Positions 1-6,999 are shown, counted from the first letter of the stretch. The stretch: 7,512 bases of DNA from Candidatus Dormiibacterota bacterium (GCA_003135035.1 PLDE01000206.1:516-8027); one strand, 5' to 3'. Notes: a model not told the origin generated them from the sequence alone. Program-made: numbers and translations.

Positions 1-162
1 CGCGGCTTGAAGAGCATCCTCGAGGCGGTGCTGCTCAACAGCATGTTCGACGTCCCTTCCCATCCGGAGATTAAGCGGTGTGTCATCACCGAGCGCTCGA
101 TCACGGAAGCCACGGAGCCCGAGCTCTTCCGCGAGGAGGAGCCGCAAGCGGCCTCGGCCTAG
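1..162 (+). CDS. clpX: ClpX, ATP-dependent Clp protease unfoldase subunit, C-terminal fragment
   Basis: The left edge cuts this gene; 53 residues and a TAG stop remain. ClpX is the cytoplasmic AAA+ hexamer that unfolds substrates and feeds them to ClpP. The fragment opens RGLKSILEAVLLNSMFDVPS, matching the family's GARGLRSI...MxxxPS segment. Residue 1 therefore corresponds to the sensor-2 arginine that contacts nucleotide, and the rest is the small alpha/beta AAA+ subdomain. The following KRCVITERSI segment matches the family's last beta strand and helix. The tail is acidic and then Ala/Gln-rich, of typical ClpX length, so the gene ends naturally rather than being broken. The N-terminal zinc domain, Walker motifs and pore loops lie outside the window. 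A hairpin starts a few bases after the stop, so transcription may end here. Identification rests on motif recall over a short stretch, but the match is distinctive. Confidence 0.9.
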   Translation, partial: RGLKSILEAVLLNSMFDVPSHPEIKRCVITERSITEATEPELFREEEPQAASA

Positions 163-165
163 ATT

Positions 166-190
166 CGGGAGCCCCCATATGGGCGCTCCG
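166..190 (+). terminator. Near-perfect palindrome after clpX, probable I-shaped terminator (or operator)
   Basis: Bases 168-189 form a 22-base inverted repeat in which 10 of 11 pairs match; the exception is C173 against C184. As RNA this gives a nine-position stem (168-176 with 181-189) closed by an AUAU loop. C166-G190 could add a pair with one bulge. It begins six bases after the clpX stop, where an intrinsic terminator would sit. No U tract follows (the next bases are GTTAGACTGG), so it would be the U-less type often proposed in high-GC bacteria. The even symmetry would also suit a dimeric repressor operator in front of metE. The sequence alone does not decide between these. Confidence 0.5.
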
Positions 191-219
191 GTTAGACTGG
201 GGGGCCATTCCAATGTGTT

Positions 220-233
220 GCGCGGCAACGCGC
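220..233 (+). promoter_or_regulatory. GNRA-capped hairpin in the metE leader
   Basis: GCGCG (220-224) and CGCGC (229-233) form five perfect pairs around the loop GCAA, a GNRA tetraloop; U219-G234 may add a wobble pair. CTGG at 197-200 can pair with CCAG at 235-238 to enclose it. The hairpin ends 11 bases before the metE Shine-Dalgarno, so it lies in the probable metE 5' leader. The structure is visible, but any regulatory role is inference, and short GC stems are common at this base composition. No recognisable SAM, SAH or cobalamin riboswitch core is present. Confidence 0.3.
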
Positions 234-244
234 GCCAGCCTCGC

Positions 245-249
245 GAGGA
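245..249 (+). promoter_or_regulatory. Ribosome binding site that fixes the metE GTG start
   Basis: GAGGA at 245-249 lies eight bases before GTG 258, a standard spacing. An in-frame TAA at 255-257 directly precedes this GTG, so no earlier start is possible. The next in-frame ATG is more than 90 residues inside the conserved protein. GTG 258 is therefore the start. Confidence 0.75.
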
Positions 250-257
250 TCTTATAA

Positions 258-2561
258 GTGTCGATCGCTAGCATCCTGGGATACCCGCGCATCGGGCGCT
301 CTCGGGAGCTGAAACGGGCGCTCGAAAGCTACTGGTCGGGCCAGTTCTCGGCGGAGCAGTTGCTGGGGGAGGGCGCCCAGTTGAAAGCGGAGCGCTGGCG
401 CCAGCAGCAGCAGGCCGGGATCGAACACATCCCCAGCAACGATTTCTCTCTCTACGACCACGTCCTCGATGCCGCTCTCACCGTCGGCGTGGTGCCCGAG
501 CGCTTTGCCGGCATCGGCTCGAGCGGCCTCGAGCTCATGTTCGCCATGGCCCGGGGAACCCAGGGTGCGACCGAGGTTGCGCCCCTCGACATGACCAAGT
601 GGTTCGACACCAATTACCACTACCTGGTCCCCGAGCTGGCAGCCGAGCAGACCTTCCATCTCGCGTCGCGGAAGCCGATCGACGAGTTTCTGGAAGCGAA
701 GGGATTGGGGATTCTCACCCGGCCGGTGATCCTCGGACCGGTGACCTTCCTGCAGCTCGCCAAGGGCCCCGAGGTGGGGGGACATAACCTGGAGTTCCTC
801 GATCGGTTGCTGCCGGTCTACGCCGAACTCCTGGGCGAGTTGAGCCGGGCGGGAGCCTCCTGGGTGCAAGTCGACGAACCCTGCCTCAGCCAGGATGTCC
901 CGGTCGAGGTTCTGGAGAGCCTGGAGCACGCTTATCAGGTACTCAGTTCGGCGGCTCCCGAGCTAAACATCCTGCTCGCTTCCTACTTCGCTGGAATGGG
1001 CGCTAATCTGGCTACCGCGCTGGGACTACCGGTCGAGGCGATCCACCTTGATCTGGTGCGAGGGGCGAGCGACCTTAACCCGGCCCTGGCGCAAATCCCC
1101 GAAGGGATGGGCCTGTCCCTGGGGGTGGTCGACGGGCACAATGTCTGGCGCACCGATCCCGACCGAGCCATCGGCCAGATTCAGCGAGCGGTGGCCCAGC
1201 TTGGTGAGGAGCGGGTGCTGGTTGCCCCCTCCTGTTCGCTGCTGCACGTCCCGGTGAGCCTGGCGGGTGAAACTGACCTGGACCCGGAGGTGCGCTCCTG
1301 GCTAGCCTTCGCCGAGGAGAAGCTGATCGAGGTCAGCTGTCTGGCGCGGGCCGGCAGGGGAATCGACGAGGTCGAGGCTCGCCTCGCCGAGAGCCGCCGG
1401 GCCTGCGCGGCGCGGCGCGGATCGTCGCGGGTGGTCAATCCGTCGGTGCGAAAGCGGATCTCCGAAATCACCCCGGAGCTGCTCAGCCGCCCTGGGGATG
1501 GTCCATCCCGACGCCTTTTCTGGCGCCGGGGAGTCTCCCTGCCTCCGCTACCAACGACGACCATCGGCTCATTCCCCCAAGTGCCAGAACTCCGTCAGGC
1601 CCGAGCCAGGCTCCGCCGTGGCCAGATCGACGAAGCCCAGTACGAGCACCTCATGGAGAACGAGATCCGTCGGGTGATTCGCTTCCAAGAAGAGATCGGG
1701 CTCGACGTGTTGGTGCACGGGGAGCCCGAGCGCAACGACATGGTCGAGTACTTCGCCGAGCAGCTCGGCGGCTTCGTCACCACCCGCCAGGGTTGGGTGC
1801 AGTCCTACGGGTCGCGATGCGCCAAGCCACCGATCATCTTCGGCGATGTCTTCCGTCCCCACCCGATCACTGTCCGTTGGGCCAAGTTCGCCCAGAGCCT
1901 CACCGAGCGGCCGGTCAAGGGCATGCTCACCGGACCGGTGACGATTCTGCAGTGGTCTTTCGTGCGCGACGACCTGGAGCGAAGCGAGACCTGCGCCCAG
2001 ATCGCCCTGGCCCTGCGGGATGAGGTCACGGACCTGGAGGACGCCGGGATCAACGTGATCCAGATCGACGAGCCGGCTCTGCGAGAGGGCCTGCCCCTAC
2101 ATCGAGCCGGGCAGCCGGCCTACCTGCGCTGGTCGGTCGACAGCTTCCGCCTCACTGCCGCCGGAGCCGGAGCGCAAACTCAGATCCACACCCACATGTG
2201 CTACTCGGAGTTCGAGGACGTCATGGATGCGATCGCCGAACTCGACGCCGATGTGCTCTTCATCGAGGCGGCCCGCTCGGCCATGTCGCTGCTCCAAGCC
2301 TTCGCCGACCACGGATACGCCAACGAGGTGGGGCCGGGCATCTACGACATCCATTCCCCTTTGGTGCCCTCGGTCGAAGAGATGGCAGAGCGGTTGCGCC
2401 GGGCGGCGGAGGTGATTCCCGCAGACCGGTTGTGGGCCAACCCCGATTGCGGGCTGAAGACGCGCGGATGGGCTGAGGTCGAGCCCTCTTTGAGAAACAT
2501 GGTCGGGGCCGCACGGCTGGTTGCGGCCGAGCTGGCCGCGGTCTCCTCGGCCCGCTCCTAG
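258..2561 (+). CDS. metE: Cobalamin-independent methionine synthase (5-methyltetrahydropteroyltriglutamate--homocysteine methyltransferase)
   Basis: MetE transfers the methyl group of 5-methyltetrahydrofolate polyglutamate directly to homocysteine in the cytoplasm, the last step of methionine synthesis, without vitamin B12. The protein has 767 residues (E. coli: 753). The N-terminal barrel (about 1-365) opens with the family's LGYPRIG and contains GPVTFLQ (160-166), DEP (206-208) and CSLLHVPV. A linker of about 60 residues leads to the catalytic C-terminal barrel (from about 425), with TIGSFPQ (435-441), HGE (487-489), GPVTILQ (559-565) and IDEPALREG (D604). The zinc ligands H646 and C648 (HMC), E670 (IEAARS) and C731 (NPDCGLKTR) are all present. 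They sit exactly five residues beyond E. coli H641, C643, E665 and C726 as I recall them. The enzyme should be active. It lies between clpX and valS, 20 bases before valS. The start is fixed by an in-frame TAA directly upstream. No B12 riboswitch was seen. Confidence 0.97.
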   Translation: MSIASILGYPRIGRSRELKRALESYWSGQFSAEQLLGEGAQLKAERWRQQQQAGIEHIPSNDFSLYDHVLDAALTVGVVPERFAGIGSSGLELMFAMARGTQGATEVAPLDMTKWFDTNYHYLVPELAAEQTFHLASRKPIDEFLEAKGLGILTRPVILGPVTFLQLAKGPEVGGHNLEFLDRLLPVYAELLGELSRAGASWVQVDEPCLSQDVPVEVLESLEHAYQVLSSAAPELNILLASYFAGMGANLATALGLPVEAIHLDLVRGASDLNPALAQIPEGMGLSLGVVDGHNVWRTDPDRAIGQIQRAVAQLGEERVLVAPSCSLLHVPVSLAGETDLDPEVRSWLAFAEEKLIEVSCLARAGRGIDEVEARLAESRRACAARRGSSRVVNPSVRKRISEITPELLSRPGDGPSRRLFWRRGVSLPPLPTTTIGSFPQVPELRQARARLRRGQIDEAQYEHLMENEIRRVIRFQEEIGLDVLVHGEPERNDMVEYFAEQLGGFVTTRQGWVQSYGSRCAKPPIIFGDVFRPHPITVRWAKFAQSLTERPVKGMLTGPVTILQWSFVRDDLERSETCAQIALALRDEVTDLEDAGINVIQIDEPALREGLPLHRAGQPAYLRWSVDSFRLTAAGAGAQTQIHTHMCYSEFEDVMDAIAELDADVLFIEAARSAMSLLQAFADHGYANEVGPGIYDIHSPLVPSVEEMAERLRRAAEVIPADRLWANPDCGLKTRGWAEVEPSLRNMVGAARLVAAELAAVSSARS

Positions 2562-2581
2562 CCGGCCGCCGGGAGGGACCG
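2539..2581 (+). promoter_or_regulatory. Possible stem pairing the metE 3' end with the valS ribosome binding site
   Basis: The valS Shine-Dalgarno GGAGG (2572-2576) lies five bases before GTG 2582. Bases 2539-2543 can pair with 2577-2581 (five Watson-Crick pairs). After one bulged T, CCTC 2545-2548 pairs with GAGG 2573-2576; GG 2549-2550 may then pair with CC 2569-2570. The left arm is inside metE, upstream of its TAG (2559-2561). A ribosome finishing metE would open the stem and expose the valS site, the usual arrangement for translational coupling. The pairing is visible; its use in the cell is inference, and GC-rich sequence forms chance stems. Confidence 0.35.
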
Positions 2582-5209
2582 GTGGAAGCCGCTTACCAAC
2601 CGCATTCGACTGAGCAGCGCTGGCGGCAGCGTTGGGCGGAAATCGACCTGGGGAGCGCCGATCCGGCGAGTCCCAAGCCCGCCTTTTCGATTGCCCAACC
2701 ACCCCCCAACATCACCGGCTCCTTGCACATGGGCCACGCCCTCAACGCCTTGGTCCAGGACGCCCTCTGCCGCTTCTATCGGATGAACGGCTACGAGGTC
2801 TGTTGGATCCCGGGAACCGACCACGCGGCGATCGCGACTCAAAACGTCATCGAGCGCCAGCTGGCTGATGAAGGGACGACCAAAGAGGAGCTTGGCCGCG
2901 AGGCCTTCGCGGCCCGGGTCGACGCCTGGTACGAGACCTACCAGGGCCGGATCCTGGAGCAGTTGCGGAGAATGGGGGCCACCTGCGACTGGGCTCGAGA
3001 ACGCTTCACCCTGGACGATGCCTACGTCAGGGTGATCAGGATCGTCTTCGGCGAGCTCTACCGTCAAGGACTGATCTACCGCGGCCCCAGAATCGTCAAC
3101 TGGTGTCCTCGCTGCCGATCCGCCATCTCCGATGAGGAGGTGGAATACCAGGAGCAGCTGGACACTTTCTACTACGTTCGCTACCCCTTGCTGGAGGGCT
3201 CGGGCTCGCTGGAAGTGGCGACCACCCGGCCGGAGACGATCCTCGCCGACGTGGCGGTGGCGGTAGCTCCCGGCGACGAGCGCTTCCGAGAGCAGGTTGG
3301 CAAATTGGTCAAGGAGCCGCTGGGAGGCAGGGAGATCCCGATCATCGAGGACCAGGCGGTGGACCCGCGGGTGGGCACCGGGGTCCTCAAAATCACCCCG
3401 GGCCACTCCGCCGAAGACTACGAGGTCGGCGAGCGTCACCACCTTCCCATCCGCACCGTCATCTCCCTGGACGGATTGATGATCGCTGCCGGTTTTCCAG
3501 ATCTCGACGGCAAGGGAGTGAGGGAGGCGCGGGAATCCGCTGCTGAGATGCTGCGCCAGTCGGGGGCCATGATCCGGGAGGAGCCGCTGCGGCATGAGGT
3601 CGGCCACTGCGACCGCTGCGGCACCATCATCGAACCACTGGTCACCCCCCAGTGGTGGGTGCGCGTACGCGAGCTGGCCGACCCGGCCAGTGAGGCGGTG
3701 GCGTCAGGGCGGATCCGCCTCCACCCGAGCCAGTTCCGGGGTCAGTACCTGGATTGGCTGGCCGGACTGCGCGACTGGTGCATCAGTCGTCAGCTCTGGC
3801 TGGGCCATCGGATCCCTGTCAGCACTTGCGCCAACGGGCATAGCTTCGCCTGGGTCGAGGAGCCGTCCAATTGTCCGGAATGCGACTCGACCGATCTGAC
3901 AGCTGACCCCGACGTTCTCGACACCTGGTTCTCCAGCGGCTTGTGGCCCTTTGCCATCCTAGGCTGGCCGGAGTCGAATCCCGCCCTGGACAAGTTCTAT
4001 CCCACCTCGGTGCTGAGCACGGCGCGGGACATCCTCCAGCACTGGGTGGTACGGATGGTGATGATGGGCCTGCGCTTCACTGATGACATTCCCTTTCACG
4101 ACGTGCTCTTCCACGCCACCATCCTCGGCGCCGACGGCGCGCGAATGTCCAAGAGCCGGGGCAACGTGGTTGACCCCCTGGAGATGGTCGACAAGTACGG
4201 CGCCGACGCGCTTCGGGCCTGGGGAGCCTGTGTTGCCTTGGGCACCCAGGACGCTCGCTTCGACGAAACCCGGGTCGGCGGATTCGCTTACTTTGCCAAC
4301 AAGCTCTGGAACATGACCCGGCTGCTCCACCACGTCTACTTCCCCGAAGGGGACGAGGAGGGCAGCATTCCCGAGCTACCCGAGCCCGCCCGGGAAACCC
4401 TGCAGCTGGCCGACCGTTGGATCCTCTCCCGCCTTGCTGCGGTGACCCAGGTGACCAGCAAGGCCTTACCCGCCTTCGACTTCGACGGAGCTATCGACAG
4501 CATCTACAACTTCGCCTGGCACGAGCTGGCCGACTGGTATCTCGAGCTTGTCAAGGGGCGCTTGGAGGCGGGCGATGAGGCGGCGCTATGGGTCACCCGG
4601 CGAGCGCTGCTGCAGACCGCGACTCTGCTTCACCCAATCATGCCTTTTCTCACCGACGCTCTCGGGGAGCAGTTCGCCGGCAACCCGGCCAGCCTCGACC
4701 TGGTCACCTGGCCCGGGGTCGAGCCAACCTGGGTCGATCCCGAATCTGAAGTTGCCATGACCAGCTGCATGAACCTGATATCGAGCCTGCGCAAGTGGCT
4801 CACCGAACTTGGTATCGAGGTGACCAAGCGCAGCATCCGGGTTCCCTTCGCGGTCCTCGAGGCGGGTCCCGAGCTCGCCCATCCGGAGGCTCTGGAGTAC
4901 GTCAGCGCTCTACTTCCCGTGGCTTGGGTGCCCGCTTCCTCCGCCGACGACGGAGACTCCCTGCCGCAACTGGTTGCCGGGCGGACTACCTTATCGCTGG
5001 GAAGGAGCGCCGGCCCAGGAGCGGATCGCTGGAAGGAATCCGCTCAGCGCGAGCTGGCCAAGGCGCGGACCCTGCGCGCCAAGCTGGAAAGTCATCTCGA
5101 GGGGCCCTTCGCAGCCAAAGCGCCGGCCGCTGTCGTGCAGCGGGAACGCGACCGTCTTGAGGAGGTGCGCCAACGGGAGACCCTCCTGCTCCGGCTGATC
5201 GAGAGCTGA
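2582..5209 (+). CDS. valS: Valine--tRNA ligase (valyl-tRNA synthetase)
   Basis: This class Ia cytoplasmic synthetase charges tRNA-Val and hydrolyses mischarged Thr-tRNA. It has 875 residues, a normal length. PPPNITGSLHMGH carries the HIGH-type signature as H49-M50-G51-H52. WCPRC (C175, C178) and HCDRC (C343, C346) are paired knuckles around the CP1 editing domain, which includes TTRPET (R216), K270, T272 and D279. ISRQLWLGHRIPV is followed by a second zinc knuckle, C416-x3-H420 with C431 and C434. DVLDTWFSSGLWPF starts at D444. The KMSKS loop reads RMSKS (521-525), keeping the second lysine K524. A helical anticodon-binding domain follows, then the tRNA-binding coiled coil with the ValRS-typical FAAKAP segment (about 812-875). 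GTG 2582 has a good ribosome site, and the next in-frame ATG is within HMGH, so it is the start. Oddities are Ser276 in the editing pocket, where Asp is usual, and QH at 486-487. Confidence 0.97.
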   Translation: MEAAYQPHSTEQRWRQRWAEIDLGSADPASPKPAFSIAQPPPNITGSLHMGHALNALVQDALCRFYRMNGYEVCWIPGTDHAAIATQNVIERQLADEGTTKEELGREAFAARVDAWYETYQGRILEQLRRMGATCDWARERFTLDDAYVRVIRIVFGELYRQGLIYRGPRIVNWCPRCRSAISDEEVEYQEQLDTFYYVRYPLLEGSGSLEVATTRPETILADVAVAVAPGDERFREQVGKLVKEPLGGREIPIIEDQAVDPRVGTGVLKITPGHSAEDYEVGERHHLPIRTVISLDGLMIAAGFPDLDGKGVREARESAAEMLRQSGAMIREEPLRHEVGHCDRCGTIIEPLVTPQWWVRVRELADPASEAVASGRIRLHPSQFRGQYLDWLAGLRDWCISRQLWLGHRIPVSTCANGHSFAWVEEPSNCPECDSTDLTADPDVLDTWFSSGLWPFAILGWPESNPALDKFYPTSVLSTARDILQHWVVRMVMMGLRFTDDIPFHDVLFHATILGADGARMSKSRGNVVDPLEMVDKYGADALRAWGACVALGTQDARFDETRVGGFAYFANKLWNMTRLLHHVYFPEGDEEGSIPELPEPARETLQLADRWILSRLAAVTQVTSKALPAFDFDGAIDSIYNFAWHELADWYLELVKGRLEAGDEAALWVTRRALLQTATLLHPIMPFLTDALGEQFAGNPASLDLVTWPGVEPTWVDPESEVAMTSCMNLISSLRKWLTELGIEVTKRSIRVPFAVLEAGPELAHPEALEYVSALLPVAWVPASSADDGDSLPQLVAGRTTLSLGRSAGPGADRWKESAQRELAKARTLRAKLESHLEGPFAAKAPAAVVQRERDRLEEVRQRETLLLRLIES

Positions 5210-5223
5210 GTCGGGACGGCTGA

Positions 5224-6999
5224 GTGCTGTCGATCACGGAACTACCGCTCCTAGCTCTCCTCTTCCCGGCCCTGGCGACCCTTCTCTGCACCGCCCTGGG
5301 CCGACCCTGGCCACGCCGACCCGCCTTCTGGGCGCGCTGGGTGCTCCGCGTCGGGCTGCTACTGGGTCTAGCCGATGCCATCGCGGTGCTCGACCTGCTC
5401 CAGCCGGGAGGCACCCTGCAGACGACCCTGTGGCGGCTGGATCCCCAACTCCCCATCTCGCTCTCGGTCGATACCACGGGAACCGTCATCGCCATCCTGG
5501 TCTTAGTAGCGGCCCTGATCGTCAGCTTCGCGGCCCGCGACCGTCGACCCCTCGCGTCGGCAGCTCTGGGCCTGGCCGCCCTAGGCGCGGTTGGCGCTGC
5601 CTTTGCGGGAGATCTGTTGGGTCTCTACATCGGGCTCCAACTCTCGACTCTGGGAGGCATCGGGCTCAGTTATGCCCGCCAGCCGCGGAGTGCGAGTAGC
5701 CGGATGGTCTGGGCGGCGCTGGCCGATCAGACCATTGGTCTGGTCTGGCTGGGGGCGATGGTCCTGCTGCTCAACCAGACGGCCACCTTGCAACTGAACG
5801 CAATCCCGACCAGCAGCGTAGGGCCGGCGCTGGCCGGGCTGCTGCTCTTGCCAGCCGTCGTGCGGTTAGCCGGATGCGGTCTCATCGCCGGCTCTGCCGT
5901 ACCCGGAAGGCCGGGTTCGCTGAGCCGCTCGATGGATATAGCGGACTGGCTGGCGGTGGTGGCGGTACCGACCAGCCTGCTCCTGCTGGTCAGGATTCAG
6001 TCCCTCTCAGGAGGCAGCTGGCCGGTGGTCTGGTTCGGCACCTGCCTTGATCTCTTCGGGCTGTTGCTGGGCTTGGTGGCCGTACTCAGCCTGCTGATGT
6101 CGAGCAATCCTCATTCCCCGCTTCGGTCCGTGTTGCTCTTGCTGGGGGCGCTGGTGGTGGTTGGCTTCGGGCAGAACTCCACTGACGGAACCCTGCTGGC
6201 CCTCATGGCTGGTTTGTTTCTGGAGATTTCCAGCGCCTTTCTGCCGCGGGCCGCGCTCAGCCGTCCCCGCCGGCGGGGGGCGGGTAATCCGCCGCCCTCG
6301 CCCCGTCATCTCAGCTGGCAACGGTTGGTGGGAAACGCGGCCACGCTGGCGCCTTGCGGGCTCGGTTTCACCGTGGCCGTTCTGGGGCTCGACCTGGCCC
6401 TTCGGAGCGGCTTGAAGTTGGGGTTCACTCCGGCCCTCGCCTACTTTCTCGCCTTGGCCGGGCTCGTACTCGCGGTGCCGCGCCTGCTCCGGGATGCCAC
6501 CCTGCCTAGTCGCTGGAACTGGGCACTCTGGCTGCCGGCTCTCTGCCTCGGCGCCGGCGCTCTCCTCCCGGGCTGGACCGTGACCGTGGCTGCCGCCGCG
6601 CTGGCGCCACCCGGAACGGCTGGGGCCGCTCTGCTCTCCGCTCCCGATCCGCTGGTCGTCGCGGCGCCGGGGCTGCTTTGGCCAGGCGGCTACCTAGTCC
6701 TGCTCGCGCTCATCGGGGGGGGAGGAGCATGGGCGCTGCGGCTGGTCATGGGGCCGGCCGGCACTGCCCTCCCGGTGTCTTCTCCGCCCGACCTTGTGCC
6801 ATCTCTGGAGCACCTGCCCCGGGTCACGGCGTGGCTGACTCGCTGGGGCGGTCGGCCGTCCTGGACCCGGGGGGTCCGGGGCTGGTACGCGACTTTGGCC
6901 CGGCTGGCCGACCGTGAAGCTGCGGAGCGACCGGTGTGGCTCTGGATCGGTGCCGCTGCAGTGGCCGCCTACCTCCTCGCCGAGATGGTCAGGCTGTGA
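5224..6999 (+). CDS. Polytopic membrane protein resembling complex I/hydrogenase-4 antiporter-like subunits (NuoL/HyfB/MrpA type), with altered ion-path residues
   Basis: A 591-residue, almost wholly hydrophobic inner-membrane protein with about 14-16 predicted membrane segments. The outline resembles proton-conducting antiporter-like subunits: an early segment with SVDTTGTVIAILVL, then GDLLGLYIGLQLSTLGGIGLSY, resembling the family's DNLLLLFLGWELVGLCSYLLIGF. A TM7/TM8-like stretch (about 200-258) and a last helix after a soluble C-terminal loop complete the resemblance. The family's key charges differ. Q139 stands at the TM5 glutamate, R214 near the TM7 lysine, and E334 (LFLEISSAFL) near the TM12 lysine. 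The only lysine in the whole protein is K398. An arginine/proline-rich loop lies at about 340-370. Family assignment rests on topology and weak motif similarity; another polytopic family is possible. GTG 5224 directly follows an in-frame TGA (5221-5223) and a weak GGGACGG site. It starts 14 bases after valS and overlaps the next gene by GTGA, so it is probably cotranscribed. Confidence 0.6.
   Translation: MLSITELPLLALLFPALATLLCTALGRPWPRRPAFWARWVLRVGLLLGLADAIAVLDLLQPGGTLQTTLWRLDPQLPISLSVDTTGTVIAILVLVAALIVSFAARDRRPLASAALGLAALGAVGAAFAGDLLGLYIGLQLSTLGGIGLSYARQPRSASSRMVWAALADQTIGLVWLGAMVLLLNQTATLQLNAIPTSSVGPALAGLLLLPAVVRLAGCGLIAGSAVPGRPGSLSRSMDIADWLAVVAVPTSLLLLVRIQSLSGGSWPVVWFGTCLDLFGLLLGLVAVLSLLMSSNPHSPLRSVLLLLGALVVVGFGQNSTDGTLLALMAGLFLEISSAFLPRAALSRPRRRGAGNPPPSPRHLSWQRLVGNAATLAPCGLGFTVAVLGLDLALRSGLKLGFTPALAYFLALAGLVLAVPRLLRDATLPSRWNWALWLPALCLGAGALLPGWTVTVAAAALAPPGTAGAALLSAPDPLVVAAPGLLWPGGYLVLLALIGGGGAWALRLVMGPAGTALPVSSPPDLVPSLEHLPRVTAWLTRWGGRPSWTRGVRGWYATLARLADREAAERPVWLWIGAAAVAAYLLAEMVRL

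Noticed and set aside
192..197. TTAGAC as a -35 element for metE
   Set aside because: No acceptable -10 hexamer lies at 16-18 bases spacing (the region around 215-220 reads GTGTTG), so a promoter here cannot be supported.
163..257. Cobalamin, SAM or SAH riboswitch, or T-box, ahead of metE
   Set aside because: The gap is only 95 bases, too short for a cobalamin riboswitch or T-box, and I see no B12-box or other conserved riboswitch core.
252..257. TTATAA as a promoter -10 element
   Set aside because: It abuts the metE GTG, so transcription would begin inside the gene, and no suitable -35 lies 16-18 bases upstream. The similarity comes from the in-frame TAA stop.
80..271. 63-codon plus-strand frame over the clpX end and leader
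   Set aside because: It is out of frame with clpX, Arg/Ser/Pro-rich and mostly over the ClpX C-terminus and the palindrome, and it has no conserved features.
252..929. 225-codon open frame on the minus strand opposite the metE start
   Set aside because: It overlaps the conserved MetE N-terminal barrel, has no recognisable motif and no convincing ribosome site; it is a codon-bias shadow.
2097..2702. 201-codon minus-strand frame across the metE/valS junction
   Set aside because: It spans the metE zinc-site coding region and the valS start, with low-complexity Arg/Gly/Pro composition and no domain, so it is a shadow.
2558..3607. 349-codon open frame on the minus strand opposite valS
   Set aside because: It lies wholly over conserved ValRS coding sequence. 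Its translation is rich in His, Arg, Gly and Pro with no recognisable domain. Long antisense frames are expected at this GC content.
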